A program made the position numbers and the translations under genes. Under the pieces are notes generated by a model, which saw nothing but the letters and a program-made list of their open reading frames with translations, did not search any database and had not been told where the DNA came from. This document shows, one piece after another, positions 26,393 through 36,492 of a stretch of 64,000 nt of DNA. How positions within the stretch are numbered: position 1 is the stretch's first letter; every line of letters starts with the position of its first letter. This DNA comes from Bremerella alba. Lineage in GTDB: Bacteria > Planctomycetota > Planctomycetia > Pirellulales > Pirellulaceae. The stretch spans positions 248,001 to 312,000 of the forward strand of contig NZ_JABRWO010000008.1 in NCBI RefSeq assembly GCF_013618625.1. Reading direction: 5' to 3'.

Positions 26393-27604
26393 GTGACACG
26401 TTGTCGAACTTTAAGTCTGTTAGGTTGCCTGATTTGGGGCGGCATCATGCTATCGCCGATCGCCTCGGCGGCCGAGCCACCCGAGGGTGCCCCAGCAGAG
26501 CAGCCGCCGACCTCGGCCCAGATTACTTCGTGGATCGATCAACTCGACAGCGACAAGTTCCTCTTGCGCGAAAATGCCACGCAGAAACTGATTAGTGCCC
26601 AGCAGTCGGCGATTGGGCCTCTGGCCGATGCCGTTCGCACCGGTAGTTTAGAGAAGGCCTTTCGCTGCATTCATGTGCTGCGCGCGTTCGCGATTGGGGA
26701 CGATATCGAGACCGAGATCGAAGCCAGCGCCAAGCTTGCGTTGATTGCGGCCACCGAGAACGACCGGGTGGGTGCGTACGCCGGAGATGTACTGAAGAAA
26801 ATTGAACCGATTCAACGCGAGCGGGCTATTCGTATTCTTAGTGGTTTAGGTGTGAAGTTCACAAGCTACGCCCCCGTGCAAGGGTTTCAGGGGCTAGACG
26901 AAGGGCCAGCGATTTGGATCACTAATGACTACACCGGCTCGGCCCAGCATCTGCATTACTTGCAGCACCTGGGGTTTATCGAAGATGTTCAGATCGAGAA
27001 CGACAAGATCACGGCGGACTGGTTTGCCGAAATCGCTAAAATGCCGAACGTCGATCATATGACAATCAAAGATGGACCGGTCGATATCGAAATGCTGCGA
27101 GAACTGGAGCCCATTCTAGACAAGATTCAATTTGTGCGGCTTTACTATCTAAATTTGAAAACGTCCCCTGCTCCGCTACTTACCAAGATGACATCTCTGC
27201 GTCAGGCAGAACTGTTCGGAATGGTGGTCGATGGCAAAGAGGTTTTCCAGGACCCGCAAGAACAGCAGCGGGTTCGCTCGGCGTTGCCAGGCGTGTTGCC
27301 GGATAGCTTGAAGTTCCGCAGCGGTGGCTTCCTGGGCGTGCGTGGTTCCGCGGATGGTAACCGGCCCCCCTGTGTCGTTCAAAGCGTCGACCAAGACACC
27401 GGTGCCTACAAGGCCGGCTTGCGTGGCGGTGATACGGTAACCGAAGTCAACGGAACAAAGGTCGAAGGGTTCACCCACTTGATTGCGTTGCTGCAAGACA
27501 AGAAAGCAGGCGACAAGGTCAAAATGATTGCCGTTCGTGGGTCGGAGACCAAAGAATTGGACGTGATCCTCGGAAAGTGGCAACTTCGCGAAGGCTATCA
27601 ATAG
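26393..27604 (+). CDS. Secreted PDZ-domain protein
   Basis: A 403-residue protein. The N-terminus is a signal peptide (LSLLGCLIWGGIMLSPIASA). An alpha-helical, HEAT-like part follows (LDSDKFLLRENATQKLISAQQ), then a leucine-rich-like middle (PNVDHMTIKDGPVDIEMLREL), then a C-terminal PDZ domain from about 310 (GFLGVRGSADGN, YKAGLRGGDTVTEVNGTKV). There is no protease domain, so it is more likely a binding or adaptor protein. The start is GTG 26393. It overlaps no other gene if the divergent methyltransferase begins at 26270. Confidence 0.75.
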   Translation: MTRCRTLSLLGCLIWGGIMLSPIASAAEPPEGAPAEQPPTSAQITSWIDQLDSDKFLLRENATQKLISAQQSAIGPLADAVRTGSLEKAFRCIHVLRAFAIGDDIETEIEASAKLALIAATENDRVGAYAGDVLKKIEPIQRERAIRILSGLGVKFTSYAPVQGFQGLDEGPAIWITNDYTGSAQHLHYLQHLGFIEDVQIENDKITADWFAEIAKMPNVDHMTIKDGPVDIEMLRELEPILDKIQFVRLYYLNLKTSPAPLLTKMTSLRQAELFGMVVDGKEVFQDPQEQQRVRSALPGVLPDSLKFRSGGFLGVRGSADGNRPPCVVQSVDQDTGAYKAGLRGGDTVTEVNGTKVEGFTHLIALLQDKKAGDKVKMIAVRGSETKELDVILGKWQLREGYQ

Positions 27605-27712
27605 GCGGCCCCGTCGCGAATCTCTATTGCCATCGCAGGTCGATAGTCCCTACGATACGCTCCGCATCCGTGCCGATGGAACTGGCACGCGACAAAAGGA
27701 GTTGTCGAATCC

Positions 27713-28756
27713 ATGCTATCACCTGCCCCCCGCATTCTAATCACTCGCCTCAGTGCTCTGGGAGATACGGTCCTTACGCTGCCGGTGCTGTGTGCGCTGC
27801 GCAAGGCGTTTCCCGCGTCTCAAATTGGCTGGGTGGCCGAGCCGGCCGCATCAAAGGTCTTGGCCGATCGGACCGATCTCAACTTTTTGTTTACGGTCGA
27901 AAAAGGTTGGCTGACCAATCCGACCGAAATCAACCGACTTCGCCGAGCCCTCTCGCGACATAAGTTCGAGATCGTGCTCGACGTGCAAGGCCTGACCAAG
28001 AGCGCCGTCGCAGGTTGGCTTTCCGGTCGAAAACATCAAATCACTTTCACACGCGGACAATCGCGCGAACTGGCCCCCAACTTGGCCGGAGTGCGTGTTG
28101 CTCCGTCTTCGAAATACATTGCGCAGCGATACCTGGAATTGCTCGAGCCGCTGGGTATTGAGAATCCCACGCTTGAGTTTCAGATGCCGTACGACCACGT
28201 CGCCCACCAGACGATGGCCAGCCGCTCGTCGGTCATCGCCGGCGGTCGCTATGCGGTGCTGAACGTCGGTGCCGGGTGGTTCTCGAAAACATGGGTTCCG
28301 GCCCGCTTTGGCGAGGTCGCGGCCGACCTGTTTATGCGTTACGAGATGCCAAGTTTGCTTCTGTGGGGAAGCGAGACCGAGTACCAGTACGCCGAGCAAG
28401 CGGCGGAAGCGGCTCGTTCGATCGCCCCGCACTGCGTTAATATATTGCCCAAAATGTCGATCGCGGAGATGAAAGAAACCATCCGCCATGCTTCGCTGCT
28501 CATTAGCGGTGATACGGGGCCGTTGCACTTCGGTGTGGCCCTCGATACGCCGACCATTTCCTTGTTCGGCGTGACCAAAGCAGAGTATTATAGTCCGTGT
28601 CGCGGCATCCACCGGACCATCCAAAATGTGCACCAGCCACTTTCCAGCCGCCAACGACGCCGGGCCGGAAACGACGCCATGCAGGCAATTCCGACGGTGG
28701 ACGTCTTGAGTCAGGTAGACATCCTGCTCAATATGCGGCATCCTAAAGCTGCATAA
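27713..28756 (+). CDS. Glycosyltransferase family 9 (heptosyltransferase-like)
   Basis: A 347-residue GT-B enzyme of the ADP-heptose:LPS heptosyltransferase family. The N-terminal half has ILITRLSALGDTVLTLPVL, and the C-terminal donor site has LNVGAGWFSKTWVPARFGE and LISGDTGPLHFGVALDTPT, followed by SLFGVTKAEYYSP. AAAGGAG (27695-27701) lies 11 nt before the ATG. It likely adds a sugar to a lipid-linked core oligosaccharide at the inner membrane. Whether the donor is heptose is uncertain; KdsA (60279) shows KDO is made here. The M28 peptidase follows after 14 nt. Confidence 0.88.
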   Translation: MLSPAPRILITRLSALGDTVLTLPVLCALRKAFPASQIGWVAEPAASKVLADRTDLNFLFTVEKGWLTNPTEINRLRRALSRHKFEIVLDVQGLTKSAVAGWLSGRKHQITFTRGQSRELAPNLAGVRVAPSSKYIAQRYLELLEPLGIENPTLEFQMPYDHVAHQTMASRSSVIAGGRYAVLNVGAGWFSKTWVPARFGEVAADLFMRYEMPSLLLWGSETEYQYAEQAAEAARSIAPHCVNILPKMSIAEMKETIRHASLLISGDTGPLHFGVALDTPTISLFGVTKAEYYSPCRGIHRTIQNVHQPLSSRQRRRAGNDAMQAIPTVDVLSQVDILLNMRHPKAA

Positions 28757-28770
28757 CCTGGACTTTTTCT

Positions 28771-29820
28771 GTGTCTTCACCGAGCTTCACTTTGCCGTCC
28801 GATCAGCCAGAACAACGAATCCCGCTTTGGAGTACGCTCATTGCCGGAATGATTGGCGTGGTCGCGATTGTCGTGATGCTGGCCCTCAACGGTGGTAGCG
28901 ACCCGGCACCTCCGGCCGCCAATGTGAACGGCCCAGAGGACCTTTCGCGATATCTTCCCTTCGACGGCGAGAAGGCCTACCAGCATCTGAAAGATATGTG
29001 CGACCTGGGGCCACGCGTTAGCGGCACCCCGGCAATGCAAAAACAGCAGCAAATGATCGAGGATCATCTGACCCAGCACGGGGCCACGGTGGTTCGGCAG
29101 GCGTGGGAGGTTCGTCACCCGGAAACAGGTCAGCCGGTCACGCTGACCAACCTGTTTGGCCGCTTTCATCCTGAACGCACCGAGCGAATCTTGCTTTGCT
29201 GCCATTACGATACCCGACCTTACGCCGACGAAGACCCCGACAATCCGAAGGCACCATTTCTGGGTGCTAACGACGGAGCAAGTGGCGCCGCGGCGCTGAT
29301 GGAACTGACGCGGCACTTGGGCGAGCTCGATACCAAGTATGGCATTGATGTCGTGTTTTTGGACGCGGAAGAGTTTATCTTCGACAAAGAGCGCGATCCC
29401 TTCTTTCTCGGTTCGACCTATCTGGCCCAAAGATACCGCAGTGCCGACATCAATTTCCGCTATAAGTGGGGCATCTTGCTCGATATGGTGGGAGACAAAG
29501 ATCTGCAGATTTACCAAGAGCGCAACAGTCTGTCCTGGCAAGACACGCGGCCATTGGTAATCGATATCTGGCGTGTGGCGAACCGGCTGAATATTCCGGA
29601 ATTCGTTCGCCGGCCACGACATACGATCAATGACGACCATGTCCCCTTGCACGATATTGGCGGGATTCCGATCATCGATATTATCGATTTCGACTTCCCA
29701 AGTCCGGGATATGGGCCAAAATATTGGCACACGCAGCAGGACGTGCCTGAGAACTGCTCGGCAGCATCGTTGGCCAAAGTTGGTAAAGTGGTGTTAACCT
29801 GGCTGCAGGAACTCGAATAA
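28771..29820 (+). CDS. M28-family membrane-anchored zinc peptidase (glutaminyl-cyclase-like)
   Basis: A 349-residue protein with one N-terminal membrane anchor (about 23-42, LIAGMIGVVAIVVMLAL) and an M28 domain. Zinc ligands lie in CCHYDTRPYADEDP, GANDGASGAAALMEL, LDAEEF and, near the C-terminus, DDHVPLHDIGGIP. The pattern is close to glutaminyl-peptide cyclotransferase (DNAF..H with an Asp/Glu/His set) and also to aminopeptidases, so the reaction is not settled. The start is GTG 28771. It probably lies in one transcript with the GT9 gene and the next membrane protein. Confidence 0.83.
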   Translation: MSSPSFTLPSDQPEQRIPLWSTLIAGMIGVVAIVVMLALNGGSDPAPPAANVNGPEDLSRYLPFDGEKAYQHLKDMCDLGPRVSGTPAMQKQQQMIEDHLTQHGATVVRQAWEVRHPETGQPVTLTNLFGRFHPERTERILLCCHYDTRPYADEDPDNPKAPFLGANDGASGAAALMELTRHLGELDTKYGIDVVFLDAEEFIFDKERDPFFLGSTYLAQRYRSADINFRYKWGILLDMVGDKDLQIYQERNSLSWQDTRPLVIDIWRVANRLNIPEFVRRPRHTINDDHVPLHDIGGIPIIDIIDFDFPSPGYGPKYWHTQQDVPENCSAASLAKVGKVVLTWLQELE

Positions 29821-29854
29821 CTACGCCGTACACGAACAGGGCGGACTATCGCTA

Positions 29855-30277
29855 ATGCTCTTCGCCACATCACTGATTGCTTTCGTGTTGATCGTCATTG
29901 CCTGGATGATGCATGTTCAACATCAGCACACGATCAAGATGGTCGAAAAGCATAACGATTGGGACAACCGCAAACGCGAGTTTCTGCTATCGCAGGTGCG
30001 CCGGCGAACCAAGGTCACCCACACGATCGTGCTGATTGCCGCGGCCTTTTTGGTCAGCAATATCGTTCCGGTAAATATCTTCTACGTCCTTTACTGGGCC
30101 TGCGTTTCCCTGCTTCTGCTGCGGATTGTGTTGCTGGCTGGTCTCGATGGCTTTGCGACCAAGAACTATATTCTCTCGCTACGCGATGAACGCATCGCCA
30201 GTCGTCGGGCCTTAGAAGAAGAAGTACGCCGGATGCGCGAAGAGAAAGCCCAGGCGGGCACGCACAGCGAAGAATAA
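29855..30277 (+). CDS. Small membrane protein with coiled-coil tail
   Basis: A 140-residue protein with three predicted helices (about 2-20, 54-74, 76-97) and a charged C-terminal helix (ASRRALEEEVRRMREEKAQ) that could form a coiled coil. I do not recognise a family. It follows the M28 peptidase by 34 nt on the same strand. No catalytic motif is visible. Confidence 0.65.
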   Translation: MLFATSLIAFVLIVIAWMMHVQHQHTIKMVEKHNDWDNRKREFLLSQVRRRTKVTHTIVLIAAAFLVSNIVPVNIFYVLYWACVSLLLLRIVLLAGLDGFATKNYILSLRDERIASRRALEEEVRRMREEKAQAGTHSEE

Positions 30278-30392
30278 GCCGAGAGTGCGCTTTAGGCTGT
30301 GGTAAATATTTACGTGACACGTGAATATATCAATGGGACAATGAGCGTCTCAGACATGCAGATTTCTTGTCCCTGCCTGGAGTTCCCCGCTC

Positions 30393-31580
30393 ATGCTATC
30401 TCGCCTGCTCTTGCTCTCCCCTGCCCTCTTGCTTTGTGTTGGTTCGCTTTCAGCTGAGGATGCCAATCAGCCGAACTTCAGCAAGACACGTCTCACCCAA
30501 GAGTACTTCGCCGAAGGGGCCTGTGTGGGCGATTTCAACAAGGATGACCAGACCGATATCGTCTGCGGACCGCATTGGTTTGCCGGCCCCGACTTTCAAA
30601 CCAAGCACACGTTTTACGACGGTAAGGTGTTTCCCAACGATCGCGGGTACTCGGATAACTTCTTCTCGTTTGTCGATGATTTCAACGGCGATGGCTTCGA
30701 CGATGTGCTTGTGGTTGGCTTGCCAGGCACGCCTGCCCATTGGTACGAAAACAGCCAGTCCGACAAGCCTTGGAAGAAACACTTCGCTTTTCCAGCCGTC
30801 GATAACGAAGCTCCGGCTTTCTTGGATATCTCCGGAGATGGCAAGCCGGAACTTGTTTGTCACTTTGAAGGGCAACTCGGATATGCCTATCCCAATGAAA
30901 AGGATCCGACGCAGCGTTGGGTGTGGACGCCCATTTCCGAAAAGCAAGGTTGGGGCCGCTATCAGCATGGGCTCGGTGTAGGCGACATCAACGGAGACGG
31001 CCGACAAGACTTTCTGATGCCTGAGGGGTGGTGGGAACAGCCCGAAAATTGGGACGGTTCCACTCCCTGGAAGAAACACGCCTATCGATTCGCCCCCGGC
31101 GGAGCAGGCATCCATGCGTATGATTTGGATGGCGACGACGATAACGACGTGGTCACCAGCCTGCACGGCCATCGTTACGGTCTGGTTTGGCACGAGCAGA
31201 CGAAAGGGGAAAACGGCGAGATAAAGTTTACCCAACACGAGATCATGGGTACGCCTGAGAAGTCGGTCAGCGAGTTGGTCTTCAGTCAACTTCACGCCGT
31301 GGAAATGGCCGACATGAACGGCGACGGCTTGAACGACATCGTCACCGGCAAATGCTACTGGGCCCACAATGGAAAAGACCCCGGTGCGAAAGATCCTGCG
31401 GTGCTGGTCGTTTTCCTGACCAGTCGTACCGACGACGGCGTAGTGAGCTTCCAACCGATCGTCGTCGACGACAACAGCGGCACCGGCCGGCAAATTACGC
31501 TGGAAGATGTGAACAGCGACGGTCGAGTTGACATCGTGGCGGGGAACAAGAAGGGGACTTTATTGTTCCTGGCGAAGTAG
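30393..31580 (+). CDS. Secreted FG-GAP/VCBS-repeat protein
   Basis: A 395-residue protein with a signal peptide (MLSRLLLLSPALLLCVGSLS) and repeated FG-GAP/VCBS calcium-binding blades: VGDFNKDDQTDIVCGP, VDDFNGDGFDDVLVVGLP, VGDINGDGRQDFLMP, YDLDGDDDNDVVTS, ADMNGDGLNDIVTGK and EDVNSDGRVDIVAGN. The repeats form a beta propeller on the cell surface or in the periplasm. Such proteins are abundant in Planctomycetes and are of unknown ligand. The short gap to the opposing kinase gene is 6 nt. Confidence 0.85.
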   Translation: MLSRLLLLSPALLLCVGSLSAEDANQPNFSKTRLTQEYFAEGACVGDFNKDDQTDIVCGPHWFAGPDFQTKHTFYDGKVFPNDRGYSDNFFSFVDDFNGDGFDDVLVVGLPGTPAHWYENSQSDKPWKKHFAFPAVDNEAPAFLDISGDGKPELVCHFEGQLGYAYPNEKDPTQRWVWTPISEKQGWGRYQHGLGVGDINGDGRQDFLMPEGWWEQPENWDGSTPWKKHAYRFAPGGAGIHAYDLDGDDDNDVVTSLHGHRYGLVWHEQTKGENGEIKFTQHEIMGTPEKSVSELVFSQLHAVEMADMNGDGLNDIVTGKCYWAHNGKDPGAKDPAVLVVFLTSRTDDGVVSFQPIVVDDNSGTGRQITLEDVNSDGRVDIVAGNKKGTLLFLAK

Positions 31581-31586
31581 CACTTT

Positions 31587-34500
31587 CTATTCGTGCGACT
31601 TTTTTCCGTTCCAAAGCAAGAGGATGCTGCCGTAGGTCCCCGTAATCAATCGTCCGTCGGACGTAGCAGCGATATCGGGTGAAAAACGTCCATCTGCCAG
31701 CGTGAACGCTGGCCCTTGCAAGTTGAGGATTTCGGTCGCGGTGGGCACGTCCCAAACGCGAACGGTCGTATCGAGACCTGCGGAAAACAAACGGCGTCCT
31801 TCCGGGCCGAAAGCGATGGAGTAGATATTCTGGGCATGCCCCGTGAGCGTGGCGATCTCTTCAAGCGTGTCTAGATTCAATATCTTGATCGTTCCGTTGC
31901 TGTTGGAAACCGCGACGAGTCCATTGGAAGAGATTTGCAAGTCGGTGTTAGCTTTCCCGGGACGATCCACGTATCGGCGAAGTTTCTTGCCGGTCTCGAG
32001 GTCCCACAGTTCCACTATATTCCAACCGGCAGTGACTACCTTCGTTCCGTCCGCAGTAAAGCGGAATGGTGCGGTCCAGTTCCCGAACGCCTGAATCTTC
32101 TTAACGATGCTTCCATCTTCCACGCTTCGGATGGCTAAAAACCCGTCATAGCATCCGCGTGACGCGACCCACTTGCCGTTAGGGTGAAAGGCAACCTGGA
32201 AGACGCGTTGTTGGTGGTCGTCGACTGCCCAGATTTCTTCTCCGGATTGAGAATCAATGAGCCGAATGGTTTTGTCGTTAAATGCGGTAGCAACGATTTG
32301 TTTCCCGTCATTCGAGTAGTCGAGCGTGGCGACAATTCCCTTGAACACAGGGAAACTCGCAACGTGCTTCCCCGTCTGCAGTTCGACTATTTCGATCTTT
32401 CCTTGGTCGGTTCCTACGGCTACTTGAGTCTCGTCGGGGCTGATCGCAACCGAGCCAGCGATGCCATCGAGGTTCATCAATCGCGTGAAGTCCTGACGTA
32501 GAGACGTATCCCAAAAACGGATGGTACCGTCGGCGCTGGCGGACACAAGCGACTCGCCATCTTTAGAATAGCGTAGCCGCCGAACTCCATCGGCATGTCC
32601 TGTCAAAATTTGGGGAGGACGTCGCTTTTTCAGATTCCAAATTCGGATCGTACGATCATCGCTTGCGGACGCAATTCGTTCGCCGTCGGGGCTGAAGCTT
32701 ACGTCAACAATTCCCCCGCGATGGCCATGCAGTACGTTTAAGAGTGCTTTCTTTTTGATATCCCAGACTTGAATGTCGCGTACGTCGCCAGAGGTCACCA
32801 GAAGCGTTCCATCGGGGCTAAATGCGATTCGCTTGGGGGTCCCGCCGTTGGTCTCGATCCGGTAAATTGTTTTGCCACTTTCGACGCTACACACGCAACA
32901 AACCGAGCCACCATAGGCAACGGCAAAATGTTCGCCGGTGGGACTGACCGCGAGGGACTTAATCACCGCTTTTTGATTTGGACGAGTTTGCAGGATCGAT
33001 TTTCGGGTTTTGAGATCCCAGAGATCAACCCGATCGAAGGTGGCAGTGAACAGACGGTTCTCTTGAACAGCAAAAGCCGTTGTGCCTCGGCCTGTATTGG
33101 TTTCGCTCGGTAGGTCGAAGAGTGGTTCCCCCGTTTTCGCGCTGCAGATCCTGAAGATGGATTGTTTGATCAATTTGATGGCGACATGACGCTCGTCGGG
33201 ACTAAAAGCGGCCGCCTCGACCCCCAGGCCACCGCTGGGGTGCGACCAGTTTACGGAACCATCATGCAATGAAATGGAGCGAAGTATGCCGTCTTGCTCC
33301 AAGATAATATCGTCGAGGCTTGGCGAGATCGCACAACCGCGATGGTGGTCGTAACCTTTGAGCCAATCGATCGCCTGTTCGCTGAGATGCGTCTTGCGCA
33401 GTTTGTCGAGGTAATGCCATTCCCAATCGCGAAACTCCGGTTCCGAGTTGTCGAGCAAGCGGTCGACGTTTCCCGGTGATGCCTCTTGAAAGCTATGATG
33501 GGCCAGCGTCATCTGCGTGAGATAGTTTCGGTATTTTAATCGGTCTAGCGCCTCGACTACGTTCTGGCGTTCTTGCTCGGCCTTCTTTCGTTCCTCTTCG
33601 GCAGTTTGTCGTGCAACTTCGGCCGACTGCTGATGCGAGATCGCGAGGGACTCGTTATCGCGTGCCAATTGGGCGTGGTGTTTTGCCTCTTTTTCGTTGC
33701 GTTGGGCACGCTCGGCCTCGCTTACAGCTTTCTCTTGCGAGGCCAGGGAGTAGCTCAACGCTGTGCTTGAGACGGCGAACCCAATCAAAGAGACCAGCAC
33801 GATCGCCGTGACCAGTCCACCGATCAATGGATTACGACGAACCCAACGCACGCCACGCTCGAAGGTCGATACTTTGCGAGCAGTGATCGGGCGATCTTCC
33901 AGCCAACGCTCTAGGTCGTCGGCCAATACCCCACAATCGGCGAAGCGGTGGTTGGGATCTTTCGACATCGCCTTCAGGCAAATCGTTTCCAGGTCGGCGG
34001 AAATGGCGGCCTGTCGTTGACGCGGGGGCACTGGCTCTTCGGAGATGACCTGGAGAAGCACTTGATGAACGGGACCACGAAACGGGGCGTCACCGGTCAA
34101 TAATTCGTAGAACAATGCCCCCAGGCTGTATTGATCGGAACGTGGTCCCACTTCCGACGTTCGCTCGGGATTGGCCTGCTCGGGTGCCATGTAAGCAGGC
34201 GTCCCCATGACGGCACCATCTTTGGTCAACTTCTCTTGATTGTCTTCCAAGCGGGCCAGGCCAAAGTCCATTAAGAACGGCGTATTCGCCTCGTCGATCA
34301 TCACATTGTGCGGCTTGATGTCGCGATGGATGATTCCTTGGCTGTGGGCATAGTGAACCGCACGGGCCAGCAGAACGACAATGCGTGCTGCCTGACGTGG
34401 TCGCAGAGGGCTGTCTGGCTCGACAAACTTTTCGAGCGATTTGCCTTCGACGAACCCTGAGGCGATGAAGTACGTGTCTTCTTCTTTCCCAGCGTCAAAC

Positions 34501-34961
34501 ACCGGGACGATATTGGGATGCGTCAGTCGAGCGGCCGCTTTCGCCTCGCGAAGGAATCGTGTTGCGGCTTCCGGAGTTTGAACTCTCTCAGCGTGAGGAA
34601 TCTTGAGCGCGACGGCGCGATCCAGCATGCTGTCGAAGGCCCGGTATACGGTGCCAAAACCACCAGTGCCGAGCACCTCTTGCAGTTCAAAGCGTCCAAT
34701 TTGCCCGGACGAAGTTCGTCGGTACTGGGCCACAACGCCATCGCCAGGAGTACTCAGCGTATTATCACCCAGCGTGAGGGTGGCCTTACGACGATTACGA
34801 GGCGTGTTCAACACCATAACCTCGACGGCACCGTTCTCCGTCAATTCCATCATGGTGCCGCAGTGACGACAGCGAGCACGCTTGCCAATGCCGTCCTTCG
34901 GCTGCTGAAAAGCCTTACGGCATTGGGAATTCGGACATCGAAACGTCGTGGCCGAACTCAT
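31587..34961 (-). CDS. Transmembrane serine/threonine kinase with WD40 propeller
   Basis: A 1124-residue Hanks-type kinase. A small zinc-ribbon-like N-terminus has C9, C14, C31 and C34. The kinase domain (about 90-352) has GTGGFGTVYRAFD, K120 in VALKIP, D214 in HRDIKPHNV, and DFG at 232-234. One membrane helix spans about 378-402, followed by a coiled-coil stalk (410-470). The last 600 residues are WD40 repeats (VDVSFSPDGERIASASDDRTIRIWN, HADGVRRLRYSKDGESLVSASADGTIRFWD as examples, shortened). It is likely a cell-surface sensor with a propeller outside the cytoplasm. Activators and targets are unknown. Confidence 0.93.
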   Translation of the reverse strand: MSSATTFRCPNSQCRKAFQQPKDGIGKRARCRHCGTMMELTENGAVEVMVLNTPRNRRKATLTLGDNTLSTPGDGVVAQYRRTSSGQIGRFELQEVLGTGGFGTVYRAFDSMLDRAVALKIPHAERVQTPEAATRFLREAKAAARLTHPNIVPVFDAGKEEDTYFIASGFVEGKSLEKFVEPDSPLRPRQAARIVVLLARAVHYAHSQGIIHRDIKPHNVMIDEANTPFLMDFGLARLEDNQEKLTKDGAVMGTPAYMAPEQANPERTSEVGPRSDQYSLGALFYELLTGDAPFRGPVHQVLLQVISEEPVPPRQRQAAISADLETICLKAMSKDPNHRFADCGVLADDLERWLEDRPITARKVSTFERGVRWVRRNPLIGGLVTAIVLVSLIGFAVSSTALSYSLASQEKAVSEAERAQRNEKEAKHHAQLARDNESLAISHQQSAEVARQTAEEERKKAEQERQNVVEALDRLKYRNYLTQMTLAHHSFQEASPGNVDRLLDNSEPEFRDWEWHYLDKLRKTHLSEQAIDWLKGYDHHRGCAISPSLDDIILEQDGILRSISLHDGSVNWSHPSGGLGVEAAAFSPDERHVAIKLIKQSIFRICSAKTGEPLFDLPSETNTGRGTTAFAVQENRLFTATFDRVDLWDLKTRKSILQTRPNQKAVIKSLAVSPTGEHFAVAYGGSVCCVCSVESGKTIYRIETNGGTPKRIAFSPDGTLLVTSGDVRDIQVWDIKKKALLNVLHGHRGGIVDVSFSPDGERIASASDDRTIRIWNLKKRRPPQILTGHADGVRRLRYSKDGESLVSASADGTIRFWDTSLRQDFTRLMNLDGIAGSVAISPDETQVAVGTDQGKIEIVELQTGKHVASFPVFKGIVATLDYSNDGKQIVATAFNDKTIRLIDSQSGEEIWAVDDHQQRVFQVAFHPNGKWVASRGCYDGFLAIRSVEDGSIVKKIQAFGNWTAPFRFTADGTKVVTAGWNIVELWDLETGKKLRRYVDRPGKANTDLQISSNGLVAVSNSNGTIKILNLDTLEEIATLTGHAQNIYSIAFGPEGRRLFSAGLDTTVRVWDVPTATEILNLQGPAFTLADGRFSPDIAATSDGRLITGTYGSILLLWNGKKSHE

Positions 34962-35338
34962 CGCGATTGATTCTCCGGAAGAGGGATCGCTCGGCGGAAG
35001 ATCTCTTACGCCTAATATCGTGAAGTATGACTGTTGCTAATTGAGTGATTCTTACCTTACCCCAAATAAGGGTAGCTTTTCAATAAGTTGGTTTTGCGAA
35101 GCACCGGGGAGGAACGTATCGGACTGGCAATGCCTAATTACATGCCATATTTTGCGTTTTTGAAGTAAAAAATCAGGCCATGGGGACCCTGCTGGGATCC
35201 TAGCTACATTGACAAGTAGAAATGCCAAGGGATAATTAATAGCAATAGAGTAGGGTTTCTGGGCTTATAGACTTCCCCAGTCCCGTGTCTCTAGTATCAT
35301 TCTTTTTTTCTATTCTGTTCATGCAGGATTAATGGAAC
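34962..35338. other. AT-rich divergent spacer with promoter
   Basis: A 377-nt stretch that is clearly more AT-rich than its surroundings. It separates the divergent kinase and DUF1559 genes. A probable promoter for the latter lies at 35209-35236. Short homopolymers (TTTTTTT near 35304) are present. No gene or repeat is recognised. Confidence 0.5.
35209..35236 (+). promoter_or_regulatory. Sigma-70-type promoter upstream of DUF1559 gene
   Basis: TTGACA (35209-35214) and GATAAT (35231-35236) are spaced by 16 nt, with a perfect -35 and a 5-of-6 -10. It lies about 100 nt upstream of the ATG at 35339. Activity is inferred. Confidence 0.5.
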
Positions 35339-36376
35339 ATGAAAACGTTGAACCGGACGGCATTCACACTCGTGGAGCTCTTGGTTGTCATTGCCATCAT
35401 TGGGGTTCTCATCGCATTGCTATTGCCGGCTGTTCAGCAAGCCCGTGAAGCCGCACGACGAATGAGTTGCTCGAATAACTTCAAGCAACTTGGCTTGGCG
35501 ATGCACAACTATCACGACACGCACAATGCATTTCCGGCGTTTAACTATATGCCTGGCGTGGATCCTGGATATCCCTACCCCGGTTACAGTGCATTTACCC
35601 AGATTTTGCCGTACATCGAGCAGTCAGCTTTGAGCGATCAAGTCGCATCAACTTCTCAGCAGTTCTGGCTGCGTTGGTACGATGGGCCAATGGAAAGTCT
35701 CCGAGCTACCCCCTTGGCAGCGTTTAAGTGTCCGTCAGATGGCGACTTTCCTGCCGCTGCCACCAATCGAGACAATGGTCCAGGTTGCAACTACGCAGTG
35801 AGCATTGGATCGAGCACGAAATATTCCACTCCAACTCAGCAAAATGGCATGTTTCGAGGGCCGGCACCTAACGGATCCACCACAGGAGTCGAAACCGCGA
35901 TGAGGGATATCACTGATGGTCTGAGTAACACGTTGATGGCTTCCGAGCAATTGGTGGGTGACCGTAACGATACAAGTTTGATGAATGGAAATTCGTCAGA
36001 ACCTCGAAAAGGTGGAAGCGCAGCGTCTTTCACGACATATCCATCCCAGTCTGCCCTTGATACGTTTGGTCAAGCTTGTGAAGGGTTGACAACTCACAAT
36101 AGCACCAATGGCCAACATTGGATTTGTGGGTTGCCAAGTCAGACCGGAATTAACACGCTTGCCCCCCCCAACTGGAAATACCCCAACTGTCAAAACAGCG
36201 GCAGCGGCTTCGCTTCCGATCGCGACGGCGTTTACGCACCGCGGAGCCGTCACCCTGGCGGCGTTCTGGTGACCGTGGGCGATGCGTCCGCACGGTTTAT
36301 TTCGGAAACGATCGACCTCGAGACGTGGCAAAATTTTGGTGGTCGCGACGACGGCAAGGTCGTTCAGTTGCCGTAA
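35339..36376 (+). CDS. DUF1559 pseudopilin-like protein
   Basis: A 345-residue planctomycete-specific family. The N-terminus has the type IV pilin/type II secretion prepilin-like motif ([20 protein letters not shown], with the glutamate at +5), then the conserved [21 protein letters not shown] segment (here shortened). The C-terminus carries [19 protein letters not shown], the H-x9-DG-type box of the family. The body is extracellular after cleavage by a prepilin peptidase. A promoter lies about 100 nt upstream and a lipoprotein gene follows, a common arrangement. Confidence 0.92.
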   Translation: MKTLNRTAFTLVELLVVIAIIGVLIALLLPAVQQAREAARRMSCSNNFKQLGLAMHNYHDTHNAFPAFNYMPGVDPGYPYPGYSAFTQILPYIEQSALSDQVASTSQQFWLRWYDGPMESLRATPLAAFKCPSDGDFPAAATNRDNGPGCNYAVSIGSSTKYSTPTQQNGMFRGPAPNGSTTGVETAMRDITDGLSNTLMASEQLVGDRNDTSLMNGNSSEPRKGGSAASFTTYPSQSALDTFGQACEGLTTHNSTNGQHWICGLPSQTGINTLAPPNWKYPNCQNSGSGFASDRDGVYAPRSRHPGGVLVTVGDASARFISETIDLETWQNFGGRDDGKVVQLP

Positions 36377-36492
36377 CTCTAACGATTGAGATATTTCCTC
36401 TTCTTGCCCCTGAGGTTTCCTTGTAGGGCGGCTGGCTTGTTCGTTCAGCCGCCTTTGGCATTTCGATCGTAAAGACATCCAGGAACTTATAT

